Below are positions 16,471 through 25,176 of a stretch of DNA of 64,000 nucleotides, in pieces (the stretch's first letter is position 1; each line of letters starts with the position of its first letter). The notes under the pieces are model-generated. The model saw nothing but the letters and a program-made list of their open reading frames with translations. It had not been told where the DNA came from and searched no databases. Source of the stretch: Bombilactobacillus bombi (GTDB lineage Bacteria > Bacillota > Bacilli > Lactobacillales > Lactobacillaceae); assembly GCF_964340835.1 (NCBI RefSeq), contig NZ_OZ204251.1. One strand, 5' to 3'. The translations under genes were made by a program, and so were the position numbers.

Positions 16471-17469
16471 TTAACCTAAGTTAACTAAATTCTTAGGAGT
16501 TTCACCATTAATTAATTGCACGTTGGAATTATGCGCAATTTCAATCATATTTTTCACAGCAGTTTCAGTGTAGAAAGCTGTATGTGGAGTCACAATAACA
16601 TTTTTGCGGTTTAATAAGTTTTCTAGGCGGGCATCAGGAAATTGTTTGCCTTCCCAATTTTCATTGAAGACACCGACTTCTTTTTCGTAAACGTCTAAGC
16701 CTGCAGCTTTGATTTTACCACTGTCTAAACCACGAATAAGTGCATCGGTATCAATTAAATCACCACGGGAAGCATTAATAATGATTACTCCGTCTTTCAT
16801 TTTACTAATAGAATCATCATTAACCATATGAATGTTTTCTTTAACTGATGGTACGTGAAGGGTAATAATATCAGCTTGCTTATATAATTCATCTAAGCTA
16901 TCAACATAGAGTCCTTCACTTTTTAATTTTTCATTTTGATAGATATCATAACAAACAACTTTAGCACCAAAGCCTCTGACAATATCAATTAAAACTTGTC
17001 CAATATGACCAGTACCAATTACACCAACTGTTTGCATCCGCATTTCTTGACCAATTTCAGGAGCCCACCGCAAGTCACGTTTCGCAATTTTAGCACTGTA
17101 TTCCGGTTCGCGGCGCAATAAGCGTCCCATTAACCAAACAGCATGTTCAGCAATTGCATTTGGAGAATAAACAGGAACATTAGTAATTTGAAAGTTTAAC
17201 TCTTTAGCAGCATCCATATCAATATTATCAGTACCGACATTTCTTAAAGACATTTTATTAATGCCCGCATCATGCAAAGCCTGTAAGGTTTCACGAGTAT
17301 AAGGCTTTTGTTGATAAACTACAACTCCATCAGCACCTTGAGCCTTCTTTGCGGATTCTGGAGTTAAAAGTTCTTGTTCAATTTGAACTTCAACTTCAGG
17401 GTGTTCTTTTTGCCAATTTTTTAAAGCTGGCATCTCGTCTTCACGAATACTATAACTAACAATTTTCAT
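16471..17469 (-). CDS. ldhD: D-lactate dehydrogenase (NAD)
   Basis: A 332-residue D-2-hydroxyacid dehydrogenase that reduces pyruvate to D-lactate and restores NAD+. The NAD-binding motif is GTGHIGQ (about residues 152-158). Catalytic Arg is in NASRGDLID, Glu in DVYEKE and His in TPHTAFYT. The length and the FNENWEGKQFPD segment match lactobacillar LdhD. ATG at 17469 follows GGAGG. A cre-like site lies upstream of the probable promoter, which fits CcpA activation of a fermentation gene. Confidence 0.93.
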   Translation of the reverse strand: MKIVSYSIREDEMPALKNWQKEHPEVEVQIEQELLTPESAKKAQGADGVVVYQQKPYTRETLQALHDAGINKMSLRNVGTDNIDMDAAKELNFQITNVPVYSPNAIAEHAVWLMGRLLRREPEYSAKIAKRDLRWAPEIGQEMRMQTVGVIGTGHIGQVLIDIVRGFGAKVVCYDIYQNEKLKSEGLYVDSLDELYKQADIITLHVPSVKENIHMVNDDSISKMKDGVIIINASRGDLIDTDALIRGLDSGKIKAAGLDVYEKEVGVFNENWEGKQFPDARLENLLNRKNVIVTPHTAFYTETAVKNMIEIAHNSNVQLINGETPKNLVNLG

Positions 17470-17533
17470 AAGTATTACCTCCTAATTAACTCAGTTACAA
17501 AAATAATTTTACCATTATTATTTTAATATACAA

Positions 17534-17547
17534 TGTAAACGAATACA
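17534..17547. promoter_or_regulatory. cre-like site upstream of ldhD
   Basis: TGTAAACGAATACA matches the cre consensus at 13 of 14 positions. A weak minus-strand promoter (TTGTAT, 16 bases, TAAAAT) lies downstream of it, so the site sits upstream of the -35, where CcpA usually activates. Confidence 0.5.
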
Positions 17548-17561
17548 ATTAAGAATAATAG

Positions 17562-17584
17562 AAAAAAGCTAGTCAAGATAGCTA
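17562..17584 (-). terminator. Weak terminator of the EamA transporter gene
   Basis: A short stem (TAGCT/AGCTA, seven-base loop) followed by six T on the minus strand, overlapping the stop codon. Confidence 0.4.
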
Positions 17585-18487
17585 TTCTTCTGAAAAGCGA
17601 TTTAAAATATAAATGGAAATAACAACTAAACATGCACCTATAACTTCAGCTAATGAAAAATGAGCCTGTAAAAAGATGATGCTTAAAATGAAAGTTACAA
17701 AAGGCTGAGCGGCATCTGTAATGCTGACAATTGCTGAAGAAACATATTTAGTAGCAGTAATCATAATGAGAAAAGCCAATAGAGTTCCTAAAAGGATAAT
17801 TGTACCTACACCCATTGCTGCACTCAGTGTAAAATGCGGCGGCAATTGCCAGATAGGGCGAATAAATTGAGAAATGACACCACTGAGGAACATCCCCCAG
17901 CCAGTAACTTCTACAGGATCAAGATCCATCTCTACTAATAACTTAGGAAAAACTACATAAAATGCCGCAGTTAAACCTGAAAGAACTCCCCAAATAAAAG
18001 CAGCAAAAGGAATAACCAAGTGATGAATATTGCCTTGAGTAATTAGAAGAAAAACGCCAATTAAAGCAATGCCAAAGCTGATTAAATCAACTTTACTAGG
18101 AATTTTATGCATGAAAATTAAGGTTCCTAATAAAATAAACAAGGGACTTAAATATTGTAAAATTGTAGCTGCGGCGGAATTACCCAACTGAACACTATAA
18201 AAAAAGGTATATAAATTGCCTAATAGTCCTAGCAATGAGAACAAAATTAGTAATACTACACTTTTTTTATTTTTAAAAATGCGGAAAAATTGCTGCTTGC
18301 CATTTTTGAAAAAAACAATCAGTAATAAAATAATTCCGGTAATTAAAGTTCGTGTCCCAATAAACCAGGTAGCTGGTACTGAAGTCGATTGGGCAACAAA
18401 CTGCATAACAGTTCCAGAAATCCCCCAGATGATTGAAGCTGTTAGAGCTAACAATGTACCTTTGCGAAGCATTTGTTTTGAATTCAT
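17582..18487 (-). CDS. EamA/DMT family transporter
   Basis: A 301-residue protein with ten predicted helices in two EamA repeats (about residues 10-150 and 160-295), the drug/metabolite transporter fold. Motifs such as ASIIWGISGTVMQF in helix 1 and TATKYVSSAIVSITDAAQPF in the second repeat are typical. It would export a small metabolite or amino acid. The start at 18487 follows GGAGG with seven bases between; the open frame upstream lacks support. It stands alone. Confidence 0.82.
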   Translation of the reverse strand: MNSKQMLRKGTLLALTASIIWGISGTVMQFVAQSTSVPATWFIGTRTLITGIILLLIVFFKNGKQQFFRIFKNKKSVVLLILFSLLGLLGNLYTFFYSVQLGNSAAATILQYLSPLFILLGTLIFMHKIPSKVDLISFGIALIGVFLLITQGNIHHLVIPFAAFIWGVLSGLTAAFYVVFPKLLVEMDLDPVEVTGWGMFLSGVISQFIRPIWQLPPHFTLSAAMGVGTIILLGTLLAFLIMITATKYVSSAIVSITDAAQPFVTFILSIIFLQAHFSLAEVIGACLVVISIYILNRFSEE

Positions 18488-18605
18488 AATAAACCTCCAA
18501 TTAAATATTTTAATACAAGAGAGTGAAGCATGCATTAAAATACTGTCGTAATCTAGGCTATTTAGCTTTATAAAATTGAGATTGATTTAAATTCTTTCTG
18601 TATAA

Positions 18606-18645
18606 CAAAAAGGGAATGCTGAATAAATTCAACATCCCTTTTTTG
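18606..18645. terminator. Bidirectional terminator downstream of the dipeptidase gene
   Basis: The arms AAAAGGGAATG and CATCCCTTTT with an inner GAAT/ATTC pair form a hairpin flanked by A and T runs. It ends the minus-strand dipeptidase transcript. Confidence 0.7.
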
Positions 18646-18719
18646 AATCATTATAACTAATCTTAGTTATCTAATTTTAATATTTCACAAAATAAAATAG
18701 TGAACTATAAGAAAGTTTT

Positions 18720-20150
18720 TTATAAATTTTTATCCATATCAAAAGTCAACTTAGATAAATTAATACCTTGTGTCATGAGCTCACCCATGTATTGGAGAGT
18801 TTGTGTTTGATTGGTTTGCACCAATGCTTGATTTTGTTTCGTTAAGAATTCGGTCAATTCTTGACCATGATATTTATTGGCTGCTTGATCAGTTTGCGCT
18901 ATTACTGCGCGGAATTGGCGCCGACATTCTGTGAGAAAATCAATATTTCCTTGGATAAATTCTTTATAATGCGATTCTACTAAAACGGACATACCCTTAT
19001 AGAGCCAGTAAGCATCCTTTAAATTAAAATGCATGCTGGTGTCATTATAAGAAGGAGCTGTGTCGTTCATATTCGCATAAAATGGTAAATATGGTGAGAA
19101 AGTAGGATACCCTAGACATAACCACATGATAGCCGCATATTCATCAGGTACGTTATTTCTAATTTGGAGCACATGGGAGTTTTGGGTCCGGTTTAAACCA
19201 ATAGGACGATAAAGATATTTTTCATGAGTTTCACTAGATTGCAATGGATCATAAGGAGTTTCATTATAATGAGAACCCAAAATATATTCAATATCATCAA
19301 CTGAAATTTTATGGTTGGTACGACAAATAAATGGCAATTCTCCATCTTCAGGATCTTGTTGAATTTCCGGATTAAAATACCGCTGACCAAACCAGACACG
19401 AGGATTATTATAATGGCGGTCTTTTTGATTATTGGTACCGAAGATATGTCGGAAATTCCATCCTTGGCTATCAGTATTTAAATGATGCTCTGCAACAAAG
19501 TTTTGAATGCCATCAGACCACATAAATTCGGCTGGATTGTCAAAGTCAACTTGTTGAATAGAAACACGATTAGCAGCAATGACATACGCATCATCGGGAA
19601 TCCGTTGTGCAACCCAGTGATGTCCAGTAACAATTTCCATGTACCAAACGTCATTTTTATCACTGAATAAAACAGAATTGCCTGCCGGAGAACCATATTG
19701 AGCAATTAAGGCCCCGGTTCTTTGAACAGCAGCTTTAGCAGAGTCTACGTAAGGTAGTACCATACGAACAATACAGTCCTCGTCTAAGCCGTCTTTCACC
19801 AAGGGATCGTACGCTAAAGCGCGCTCATTTCCATAAGTGCTCTCAGTGGCTGACATGGCAACATTTTTGGTATTAATACCACTTTCATCATAGTAACCTT
19901 CATGTTTATAATCAACATTAGGCACACCAGGCCATCCATAACTATCCTCAGGAACTTGGGCTTGAAAACCATTCAGCCACGATTTAACAATTTGGCCTTT
20001 TTGGCCAGTTTGGGGTTGATGATATTCAAATTTATGTGGAGCTACCGCATGAAAAGTGTCATCATTACGAGCAATCATTGTTGAGCCATCTAAAGATGCT
20101 TTTTTACCTACTAAAATAGTAGTACATGCTGATAAAGATTTTTGTTGCAC
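18720..20150 (-). CDS. pepD: C69 family dipeptidase
   Basis: A 476-residue N-terminal nucleophile hydrolase of peptidase family C69, which cleaves dipeptides in the cytoplasm of lactobacilli. The catalytic Cys is Cys9 in SACTTILVGKKASLDGS, exposed after removal of the short N-terminal peptide; the downstream MIARNDD motif is also typical. The start is GTG, eight bases after AAGGAGG. It is a single gene with a terminator behind it and the purine permease diverging upstream. Confidence 0.9.
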   Translation of the reverse strand: MQQKSLSACTTILVGKKASLDGSTMIARNDDTFHAVAPHKFEYHQPQTGQKGQIVKSWLNGFQAQVPEDSYGWPGVPNVDYKHEGYYDESGINTKNVAMSATESTYGNERALAYDPLVKDGLDEDCIVRMVLPYVDSAKAAVQRTGALIAQYGSPAGNSVLFSDKNDVWYMEIVTGHHWVAQRIPDDAYVIAANRVSIQQVDFDNPAEFMWSDGIQNFVAEHHLNTDSQGWNFRHIFGTNNQKDRHYNNPRVWFGQRYFNPEIQQDPEDGELPFICRTNHKISVDDIEYILGSHYNETPYDPLQSSETHEKYLYRPIGLNRTQNSHVLQIRNNVPDEYAAIMWLCLGYPTFSPYLPFYANMNDTAPSYNDTSMHFNLKDAYWLYKGMSVLVESHYKEFIQGNIDFLTECRRQFRAVIAQTDQAANKYHGQELTEFLTKQNQALVQTNQTQTLQYMGELMTQGINLSKLTFDMDKNL

Positions 20151-20225
20151 AACAAAATCCTCCTTAAGTTTATTATCTTTAGTTTACCATAAGATTGCAA
20201 CGAAATTAACAAATTGATTTAAAGG

Positions 20226-20238
20226 AAATCCGAACATT
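20226..20238 (+). promoter_or_regulatory. PurR box upstream of the purine permease
   Basis: AAATCCGAACATT matches the Gram-positive PurBox consensus AWWWCCGAACWWT at every position. It lies 79 bases before the start codon, upstream of the probable promoter, as for PurR-activated genes of Lactococcus. Confidence 0.65.
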
Positions 20239-20316
20239 AATCCTATTTTTGCCTTTAAAATTCTGCTTTTACGTGTTATCCTAATAAACATACTTTTAAA
20301 ATTTAGGAGGATTAAG

Positions 20317-21600
20317 GTGTTGGAGAAGCAGCAATCAATAATAAAAACAGCTATCTTAGGTTTACAGCATTTGTTAGCCATGTATTCAGGGGATATCTTG
20401 GTACCACTGTTAGTTGGTGGGGCATTGGGTTTTAATACACAACAGATGACGTATCTAGTTTCTGCTGATATTTTTATGTGCGGAATTGCGACCTTACTGC
20501 AAATCAAACGAACTCCGTGGACGGGAATTGGCTTGCCGGTGGTCTTAGGTTGTGCAGTTGAGTATGTAGCACCGTTACAACAAATTGGAAAAACTTTAGG
20601 ACCAGGTTATATGTATGGTGGTATTATTGCTGCTGGGATCTTTATTTTCTTAATTTCTGGAATTTTTGCTAAACTACAACGCTTTTTCCCAACTTTGGTT
20701 ACCGGATCACTTATTACTTTAGTTGGTTTTACCTTAATTCCAGTAGCTTTTCAAAATATTGGCGGTGGTGATAGTACAGCTAAAAGTTTTGGCGCACCCA
20801 TTAATTTGCTTTTGGGTTTAGTTACTGCTTTAGTCATTATTTGTATTAATATTTGGACGCATGGTTTTATCCAGCAAATTTCTGTATTAATTGGGATTGT
20901 TGTAGGAACAGTACTAGCTATGGTTCTTGGTCAAGTGGGTTTTGCTCCTGTAAGTGCAGCTCATTGGTTCCAAATACCGCAATTGTTTTATTTTGCAACA
21001 CCAAAATTTGAATGGTCCTCAATTGCTACGATGATTTTAGCAGCCTTGACATGTATGATTGAATCAACAGGTGTTTATTTTGCCCTCAGCGAAGTAGTTG
21101 AAACAGATTTGAATGAACGAGATTTAGCAGATGGATATCGTTCAGAAGGACTTGCCGCTATTTTAGGAGGATTGTTTAATACTTTTCCATATTCTACTTT
21201 TTCGCAAAATGTAGGAATTGTGCAGCTTTCCGGTATTAAAAAATTAAAACCGGTTTACTATTCTGCTTTCTTTCTAATAATTTTAGGTATGATTCCAAAA
21301 GTAGGCGCCATTGCTAATTTAATTCCTACTTCTGTATTAGGCGGGGCAATGTTGGTTATGTTTGGTATGGTTGGAGCTCAAGGCATCAAGATGCTTACCA
21401 GTGTAGAAATGACTACTAAAAACTTGCTCGTTATTGCGATTTCTGTGGGCTTGGGACTAGGAGTAACGTCACAACCGCAACTGTTTCACTTTTTACCAGC
21501 GTCTGTTCAAACAATTTTAAGTAACGGTATGGTTATTGGTAGTATGACTGCAGTCGTGATGAATCTGTTATTAAATGGTGCTCCAAGAAAACAAGCTTAA
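20317..21600 (+). CDS. pbuX: Xanthine/purine permease (NCS2)
   Basis: A 427-residue nucleobase:cation symporter-2 with about 14 membrane segments. The NAT signature region reads FPYSTFSQNVGIVQLSGI, and helix 8 has CMIESTGVYFALSE, both of the xanthine/urate branch. It imports xanthine or a related purine. The start is GTG six bases after AGGAGG. A perfect PurR box upstream supports a purine substrate. No purine riboswitch is visible in the leader. It is a single gene, followed by a fructokinase with its own ribosome binding site. Confidence 0.85.
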   Translation: MLEKQQSIIKTAILGLQHLLAMYSGDILVPLLVGGALGFNTQQMTYLVSADIFMCGIATLLQIKRTPWTGIGLPVVLGCAVEYVAPLQQIGKTLGPGYMYGGIIAAGIFIFLISGIFAKLQRFFPTLVTGSLITLVGFTLIPVAFQNIGGGDSTAKSFGAPINLLLGLVTALVIICINIWTHGFIQQISVLIGIVVGTVLAMVLGQVGFAPVSAAHWFQIPQLFYFATPKFEWSSIATMILAALTCMIESTGVYFALSEVVETDLNERDLADGYRSEGLAAILGGLFNTFPYSTFSQNVGIVQLSGIKKLKPVYYSAFFLIILGMIPKVGAIANLIPTSVLGGAMLVMFGMVGAQGIKMLTSVEMTTKNLLVIAISVGLGLGVTSQPQLFHFLPASVQTILSNGMVIGSMTAVVMNLLLNGAPRKQA

Positions 21601-21666
21601 CTTGCATTAAATTAACTTAATAATATAATCAATTGTGATGATATTTCAAAAAGAGAGGTAAATTTC

Positions 21667-22542
21667 ATGTTATTAGGTAGTGTTGAAGGTGGGGGAACCA
21701 AATTTGTTTGTGCAGTAGGTAATGAAGATTATCGAGTATTGCATAAGACGCAATTTCCTACCACAGATCCGCAGACTACAATACAAAAAACAATTGATTT
21801 TTTTAAACAATTTCCCGATTTAGCAGCTTTATCGATTGCTTCTTTTGGTCCTATTGAACTGAAAAAGAATAATCCTCACTATGGTTATGTTACTGATACT
21901 CCTAAAATTAAATGGCGACAAACAGATCTTATTGGACCGATAAAAAAAGCTTTACAAGTTCCTATTTATTTCACTACAGATGTTAACGCCTCAGCTTATG
22001 GCGAGTATGTGACTTCTCAATTATATAATGAAAAAATTGATTCGCTAGTTTACTATACTATTGGTACTGGTGTCGGTGGTGGTGCTGTTTTAGATGGTAA
22101 AATTTTACAAGGTATTGGTCATCCCGAAATGGGGCATACATTTTTGAAGCGCCATCCTGATGATTTAGATTTTGCCGGCATTTGTCCGTATCATAAAGAC
22201 TGCTTAGAAGGCTTAGTATCAGGACCAACTTTTGAAGCTCGCTTAGGCATTCCCGGTCCTCAAGTTCCTAAAGATCACCACGTCTGGGATATTTTGGCTT
22301 ATTATGTTGCCCAAGCAGCTATTCAACAAACCATGATTTTACGGCCTGATAATATTGTTTTTGGTGGCGGTGTTGTTAGTGAAGGCTTTTTAGACAAAGT
22401 GCGAGAACAATTTTCCCAAATGCTGAATGGATATGTACATGTACCAGATTTAAAAAAATATATTCAAATGCCACGTGTTCAAGATAATGGTTCTGCGACT
22501 TTAGGCAACTTTGCGTTAGCTTATCGAGTTAATGAAGAATAA
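21667..22542 (+). CDS. scrK: ROK family fructokinase
   Basis: A 291-residue ROK sugar kinase. The ATP-binding start GSVEGGGTKF, the catalytic GTGVGGGAV region and the Zn site with His and Cys residues (GHPEMGH, CPYHKDC) are present, as in fructokinases of Gram-positive bacteria that make fructose-6-phosphate. It could serve the fructose released by the sucrose phosphorylase at 49-50 kb. AGAGAGG precedes ATG. No other sugar gene is adjacent. Confidence 0.88.
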   Translation: MLLGSVEGGGTKFVCAVGNEDYRVLHKTQFPTTDPQTTIQKTIDFFKQFPDLAALSIASFGPIELKKNNPHYGYVTDTPKIKWRQTDLIGPIKKALQVPIYFTTDVNASAYGEYVTSQLYNEKIDSLVYYTIGTGVGGGAVLDGKILQGIGHPEMGHTFLKRHPDDLDFAGICPYHKDCLEGLVSGPTFEARLGIPGPQVPKDHHVWDILAYYVAQAAIQQTMILRPDNIVFGGGVVSEGFLDKVREQFSQMLNGYVHVPDLKKYIQMPRVQDNGSATLGNFALAYRVNEE

Positions 22543-22562
22543 ATATTAAATTGAAAGCATAT

Positions 22563-22605
22563 AAAAAGCATTGTTTAATCGTTGAAGATAAACAATGCTT
22601 TTTGC
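22563..22605. terminator. Bidirectional terminator between scrK and glpF
   Basis: AAAAAGCATTGTTTA (22563-22577) pairs with TAAACAATGCTTTTT (22589-22603), flanked by A and T runs. It serves both converging transcripts. Confidence 0.88.
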
Positions 22606-22609
22606 GTTT

Positions 22610-23329
22610 TTATTTTAAAAGATTAAATAATAATGCGGCTAAAATACCACCAACTAATGGCCCTAAAATTGGCACCCAGCTGTAAGACCAATCAGAATCG
22701 CCTTTATTGGCAATCGGCAATAATTGATGGGCAATTCGAGGACCTAAATCTCGAGCGGGATTAATCGCATAACCCGTGGGACCACCTAAGGAAATCCCAA
22801 TAACAGTGATTAGTAAACCAGCCACAATTGGATTTAATCCACTGGCAAAATTACCCTTAGTAAAAGCCAGCAGTCCATAAACTAAGACGAAAGTACCAAC
22901 TAGCTCCGCTAAAAAATTGGCACCATAATTACGGATGGCAGGAGTGGTACTAAAGATACTTAAGATCGTAGCGGAATCTTGGGTTTGTTGCCAATGTGGA
23001 TAGTAAGTGAGCCAAACCAAAACTGCACCTACAAGAGCTCCTAAAATCTGTGCAATCATATAAGGAATCACCAAACTCCAAGAAAGTTTCCCTGCTATTG
23101 CCATCGCCAAAGAAACTGCTGGATTAAGATGACCAGGACTCATCCAAGCTACTAAATAAACGCCGAAAGTAACAGCTAAGCCCCAACCCAAAGTTATAGC
23201 CAGCCATCCAGCATTTTGCGACTTGGATTTGTTTAAATTGACGCCCGCAACAACACCATCACCTAAAAGAATTAAAATTGCTGTTCCTAAAAACTCTCCC
23301 ATTAATTGTGCGCTTACTGAGCTATTCAT
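22610..23329 (-). CDS. glpF: Glycerol facilitator (aquaglyceroporin)
   Basis: A 239-residue MIP family channel with six helices and the two pore half-helices GHLNPAVSLA and INPARDLGPR. The Asp after the second NPA box (NPARD) marks the glycerol-conducting branch. It lets glycerol into the cell for GlpK. Last gene of glpK-glpO-glpF; it starts three bases after the glpO stop, with its ribosome binding site inside glpO. Confidence 0.92.
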   Translation of the reverse strand: MNSSVSAQLMGEFLGTAILILLGDGVVAGVNLNKSKSQNAGWLAITLGWGLAVTFGVYLVAWMSPGHLNPAVSLAMAIAGKLSWSLVIPYMIAQILGALVGAVLVWLTYYPHWQQTQDSATILSIFSTTPAIRNYGANFLAELVGTFVLVYGLLAFTKGNFASGLNPIVAGLLITVIGISLGGPTGYAINPARDLGPRIAHQLLPIANKGDSDWSYSWVPILGPLVGGILAALLFNLLK

Positions 23330-23332
23330 AGA

Positions 23333-25165
23333 TTAATCATCCTGTCCTTTTAAATCTGCCAGTTGTGATTGTTGAATTGCCTTGTCTAAATTTTCTGTTT
23401 CTTGTTGCTTTTGTTGGTTATCCCATTGGAAGTAACGAGCCATTTCATCAATAACTGGCTGTTTAATTTGTTCAATGGTATCAGCTTCAAAGAGGATATG
23501 ATTAGTTCTCCGCAAAAGATAATCAACAGCTGTTAAAGTCATTTCATTATCTAAAGAATAGTGGAGAGCGAGGGTTTCGCCTAAACTAAGTCCTGGAGCC
23601 GCAGTTGTGTGGTCAGCTAAAGCGAAAATTTGCGGTGCGTTAGAACCAAACAGATTGGCAATTTTATTTGCTTCAGCTTCACTTAATCCTTTATCTACAC
23701 CAATTTGTGTATATTTTTTAATATTTTCATCAACTTGTGTAGGATCAAAGTGACCACCAGCTACTTGCAATTTTTTAGAATCTGGCAATTGTACTTGCAT
23801 GGCAAAATCAGCAGCTAAAATGGATTTGATTTTTTGGAGTGCCCCTGCAGCCATTTTACGATAATCCGTGATTTTACCACCAGCTAAATTCAACAAACCA
23901 TCATCATCCACAGTCAGTGAACTACCCCGAGAAACGGATGAAGCGCTTGGTGTTTTTTCCGATTGAGCTGCTTGCAAATTATTTAAAACTTTTTCCACAG
24001 CGCTACGCCCGATTTTGCCTGATTGATATTGATTAACAGCTTTAATCAACTGGTTAAAGCTAGTTTCAGAGATGGATTTTTTCGTACCCCCATTATAATC
24101 AGAACCACCATTAGCTGAAAGCAATGGCCGCAAACCTGCCCAACTAGCTTCAATATCATCAATAGTCAAATGGATATGCGGGTAACGACGATTGATAATT
24201 TCTAAAAGGTAATCCACATCAGCTTGTGTAACTTCAGGATGTTGAAAGTCACCCTGATAGTCAGTATCAGTAGTACCGAAGTAAGTTTTATTAAATCGAG
24301 GGATAACAAAAACCATTCTGCCATCTTGCTTACCAGTATCAAAATAAGTAGCTGTAGGAACTTTGAGTTTGGAATCATCAACTACTAGATGAACACCTTT
24401 AGTCGGGCGAATTTGTTGTGAGCCATGATATTTGGTGTCGAGTTTTCGAACTTGATCGGACCATGGCCCCGCAGTATTAATCACAATTTTAGCACGTATA
24501 TCAAATTCTTCTTGAGTTAAAAGATCACGGACATGCACGCCATTAACTTGCCCTTTTTCATTATGATTAATTTGTAAAGCCTGCACATGACTAGCCATCA
24601 AACCACCATCAGCAGCGGCCTGTTTAATGTTTTCAATAACTAAACGAGCATCATTATTTTCAAAATCTAAATAAATACCAGCACCTAATAAATTATGAGA
24701 ATCTAAATCGGGTTCTAATTGTAATACTTCTTCTTTAGAAATTACTTTATTAGCAAATTCACCGGTGACGTTAGCTAACTTATCATATAAATCCATAGCA
24801 ATTTTGACAGAAAACATACTGAAAGTAGCTTCGGGTTCATCATAAATTGGTAAAATCATTTGCTTCGGGCGCGGAATATGAGGAGCAATCCCTTGCACAA
24901 CAGCCCGCTCTTGAACAGTGTCTGCGACCACTTCAACGTCAAAAGTTTTCAGATAACGAATGCCACCATGTACTAATTTAGTAGACCGTGATGAAGTACC
25001 TTCTGCAAAGTCTTGCATTTCGATTAAGCCTGTTTTTAAATGAGCAGCTGCAGCTTGAAGAGCAACACCGGCACCTGTAATTCCGCCCCCAATAGCTAAA
25101 ACATCCAATTGATCATTTTTTAAATGATTAATAATATCGCTGCGAGTTTTTTGTGAGAATGACAT
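23333..25165 (-). CDS. glpO: Alpha-glycerophosphate oxidase
   Basis: A 610-residue FAD enzyme. The dinucleotide motif is IGGGITGAGVALQAA (from about residue 25), followed by the DFAEGTSSRSTKLVHGGIRYL flavin segment. It oxidises glycerol-3-phosphate to dihydroxyacetone phosphate. The extra segment of about 50 residues (near 365-420, from NGGSDYNGG to SSVSRGSS) is the insertion that separates the soluble H2O2-forming GlpO of streptococci and lactobacilli from respiratory GlpD, so peroxide production is expected. It lies between glpK and glpF. Confidence 0.88.
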   Translation of the reverse strand: MSFSQKTRSDIINHLKNDQLDVLAIGGGITGAGVALQAAAAHLKTGLIEMQDFAEGTSSRSTKLVHGGIRYLKTFDVEVVADTVQERAVVQGIAPHIPRPKQMILPIYDEPEATFSMFSVKIAMDLYDKLANVTGEFANKVISKEEVLQLEPDLDSHNLLGAGIYLDFENNDARLVIENIKQAAADGGLMASHVQALQINHNEKGQVNGVHVRDLLTQEEFDIRAKIVINTAGPWSDQVRKLDTKYHGSQQIRPTKGVHLVVDDSKLKVPTATYFDTGKQDGRMVFVIPRFNKTYFGTTDTDYQGDFQHPEVTQADVDYLLEIINRRYPHIHLTIDDIEASWAGLRPLLSANGGSDYNGGTKKSISETSFNQLIKAVNQYQSGKIGRSAVEKVLNNLQAAQSEKTPSASSVSRGSSLTVDDDGLLNLAGGKITDYRKMAAGALQKIKSILAADFAMQVQLPDSKKLQVAGGHFDPTQVDENIKKYTQIGVDKGLSEAEANKIANLFGSNAPQIFALADHTTAAPGLSLGETLALHYSLDNEMTLTAVDYLLRRTNHILFEADTIEQIKQPVIDEMARYFQWDNQQKQQETENLDKAIQQSQLADLKGQDD

Positions 25166-25176
25166 AATTTTCCTCC

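Noticed and set aside
20160..20316. Purine riboswitch before the xanthine permease
   Set aside because: The conserved loops and three-way junction are not there, and no terminator hairpin lies in the leader. A PurR box explains the control better.
20184..20507. 107-residue minus-strand frame at the purine permease start
   Set aside because: It overlaps the PurBox, the leader and the conserved start of the permease; no ribosome binding site.
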